In this document: positions 7,480 through 8,564 of the stretch, in pieces
Position numbering within the stretch: the stretch's first letter is position 1
Layout of the letters: the number at the start of each line of letters is the position of its first letter
NCBI GenBank assembly: GCA_002686195.1
Contig: NZAS01000015.1
Coordinates: forward strand, 1 to 8,564
Source: Candidatus Pacearchaeota archaeon
Lineage (GTDB): Archaea > Nanoarchaeota > Nanoarchaeia > Pacearchaeales > GW2011-AR1
Length of the DNA: 8,564 nucleotides
Direction: 5' to 3'
Notes under the pieces: model-generated
Database searches by the model: none
What the model was told of the DNA's origin: nothing
The model's input: only the letters and a program-made list of their open reading frames with translations
Program-made: the position numbers and the translations under genes

Positions 7480-8564
7480 TTAAAATGCCTGTTCTCTTTT
7501 ATTATTTTCTAAAATAGGAGTTTGCATTGTATCAGTTTTTATTAATTCTCTTGTCCCCACGGATCCAAGTTTATAATCTCCAATCAGTACTCCCTTAATT
7601 GAATTACCAGTTGTATTTTCAATAGATAAAAATTCAATTTTTTCTGGATTAATTTCTATTAAACAACTATTCTTTAAATCGGAATCACTGTTATTTATAA
7701 ATATATCAGTAACTATACTATTATCTTGATTAATAAAATCATTGATGCCATTTTCAATTGCAGATGAAAAATATCTTATCTGACCTAAATCTAAATTTCC
7801 AGGATGTTCCCCGTACAATCCGTTCTTAAAATTTTCTATAGATTCTTTACTTGATTTTTTATCTAAAAAACTACCATGTTCGGAAATTTTTCTTGATGTT
7901 TCAGTTAAAGATTTAATATACTTTGATTTAGAATCTAAACCACCTACTATTACTTCTTTATCAATCAATGGTAAAAAGTTAAAATCAGTTCCACCAAATA
8001 TTTCAAAGTCTTGAGACAATGCAGTACCCTCATTAATATTAATATTTTTTGTTACTAATATTGTTTCATTTAAAATAGATAAATCCTTTAAGTATCTATA
8101 AACTATTATTTTAAGTGTTTTAACACCTGGCGTATTATAAACATGACTAGATAAATTCAATTCACCATCAACCATTATTGGTTTTGAATAAATTAACTGA
8201 GATTGATTAAGTCGTTTCATATTAAAATCATTATATCCAGGATATTCTTCCATTTCATATAATTGAAAATACGATGTATTTAAAAAGGCATCATCACTTA
8301 ATAAAGTTTCTTCATCCCCCCACTGGACAACTTCATAATAATAAACACTTTCCTCTGGTGACCTTGAATCTTCAAGTATTTCCGTTAAGTTGGCCGAACC
8401 GGAATCAGTATGTATTGTATAAAATAAATTAATTACTTCCAGAGCATTTCCGGCGGTAACACTATTATCAAAAGATGTTACACCAAAAAGATTTATTCCA
8501 ACATTAACTTTAACTGGATAAGATGTATCAATAAATTTATCTTTTTCTAATTTAAAATCATAAT
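7480..8564 (-). CDS. Phage structural protein, C-terminal 360 aa of a larger gene (N-terminus outside the window)
   Basis: An ATG at 8253 gives a 257-residue product, but the same frame has no stop codon from there to the window edge at 8564. Reading through adds 103 protein-like residues, including KVNVGINLFGVTSFDNSVTAGNALEVINLFYTIHTDSGS and VYYYEVVQWGDEETLLSDDAF. No Shine-Dalgarno precedes 8253 (the upstream bases are TATGAA), so I treat the ATG as internal. Beta-strand stretches such as VYYYEVVQWGDEE resemble PKD or Ig-like domains found in marine phage structural proteins; this is inference. The C-terminal half contains FGGTDFNFLPLIDKEVIVGGLDSKSKY and YGEHPGNLDLGQIRYFSSAIE, ending LENNKREQAF. 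There is no signal peptide or membrane segment in the visible part. It ends with TAA at 7482-7480, another TAA immediately after, then the ATG of the giant tail gene in the same frame. That proximity and the neighbours suggest another baseplate or tail component. The specific function is unknown. Confidence 0.85.
   Translation of the reverse strand, partial: YDFKLEKDKFIDTSYPVKVNVGINLFGVTSFDNSVTAGNALEVINLFYTIHTDSGSANLTEILEDSRSPEESVYYYEVVQWGDEETLLSDDAFLNTSYFQLYEMEEYPGYNDFNMKRLNQSQLIYSKPIMVDGELNLSSHVYNTPGVKTLKIIVYRYLKDLSILNETILVTKNININEGTALSQDFEIFGGTDFNFLPLIDKEVIVGGLDSKSKYIKSLTETSRKISEHGSFLDKKSSKESIENFKNGLYGEHPGNLDLGQIRYFSSAIENGINDFINQDNSIVTDIFINNSDSDLKNSCLIEINPEKIEFLSIENTTGNSIKGVLIGDYKLGSVGTRELIKTDTMQTPILENNKREQAF

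Noticed and set aside
7692..7699. TATAAATA octamer on the minus strand, identical to the T4 late promoter core
   Set aside because: It lies inside coding sequence, over 200 nt upstream of the next start codon, and such A/T octamers are expected by chance in DNA this AT-rich. No equivalent octamer was seen in the intergenic gaps.
8251..8253. ATG as the start of the gene ending at 7480
   Set aside because: The frame is open upstream to the window edge with protein-like sequence, and there is no Shine-Dalgarno before this codon.

Overview
The window looks like part of the late structural (baseplate/tail) module of a tailed bacteriophage, probably a marine, T4-like or similarly large myovirus-type phage infecting an AT-rich bacterium. 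The basis is protein content: large serine/glycine-rich virion proteins, a phage tail motif ending KGTKESLDALLNLYG...KEYGG, a LamG-like lectin domain, and two paralogous proteins ending in the tail/baseplate signature ITEIGLYDEQN...KLS. The DNA is strongly AT-rich. No integrase, replication, tRNA or host housekeeping gene is visible. The marine assignment comes from remembered resemblance to proteins of marine phage metagenomes and was not searched.

All genes lie on the minus strand, so the transcriptional order runs from high to low coordinates. (1) 8564-7480 is the C-terminal 360 residues of a larger structural protein; its reading frame stays open to the window edge. (2) 7476-2746 is a 1576-residue multidomain baseplate/tail protein, separated from gene 1 by only two in-frame TAA codons. 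(3) 2696-2031 is a 221-residue structural protein with a probable C-terminal Ig-like domain. (4) 2018-960 and (5) 950-114 are two tandem paralogues sharing a C-terminal module. (6) 80-1 is the start of a gene with a clear Sec signal peptide, cut by the window edge. Gaps between genes are 3 to 49 nt, so the block is probably one operon. Both of the larger gaps (33 and 49 nt) contain the same AT-rich 12-mer at nearly the same distance from the next start codon.

The likely joint role is to build the tail tip or baseplate and its receptor-contacting surface. The most notable points are the open frame of gene 1, the near-perfect 66-bp tandem repeat inside gene 2, the paralogous pair with a 24-nt exact match over the GLYDEQN motif, and the signal-peptide gene after the structural block. 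I see no CRISPR array, RNA gene, mobile element or convincing terminator.
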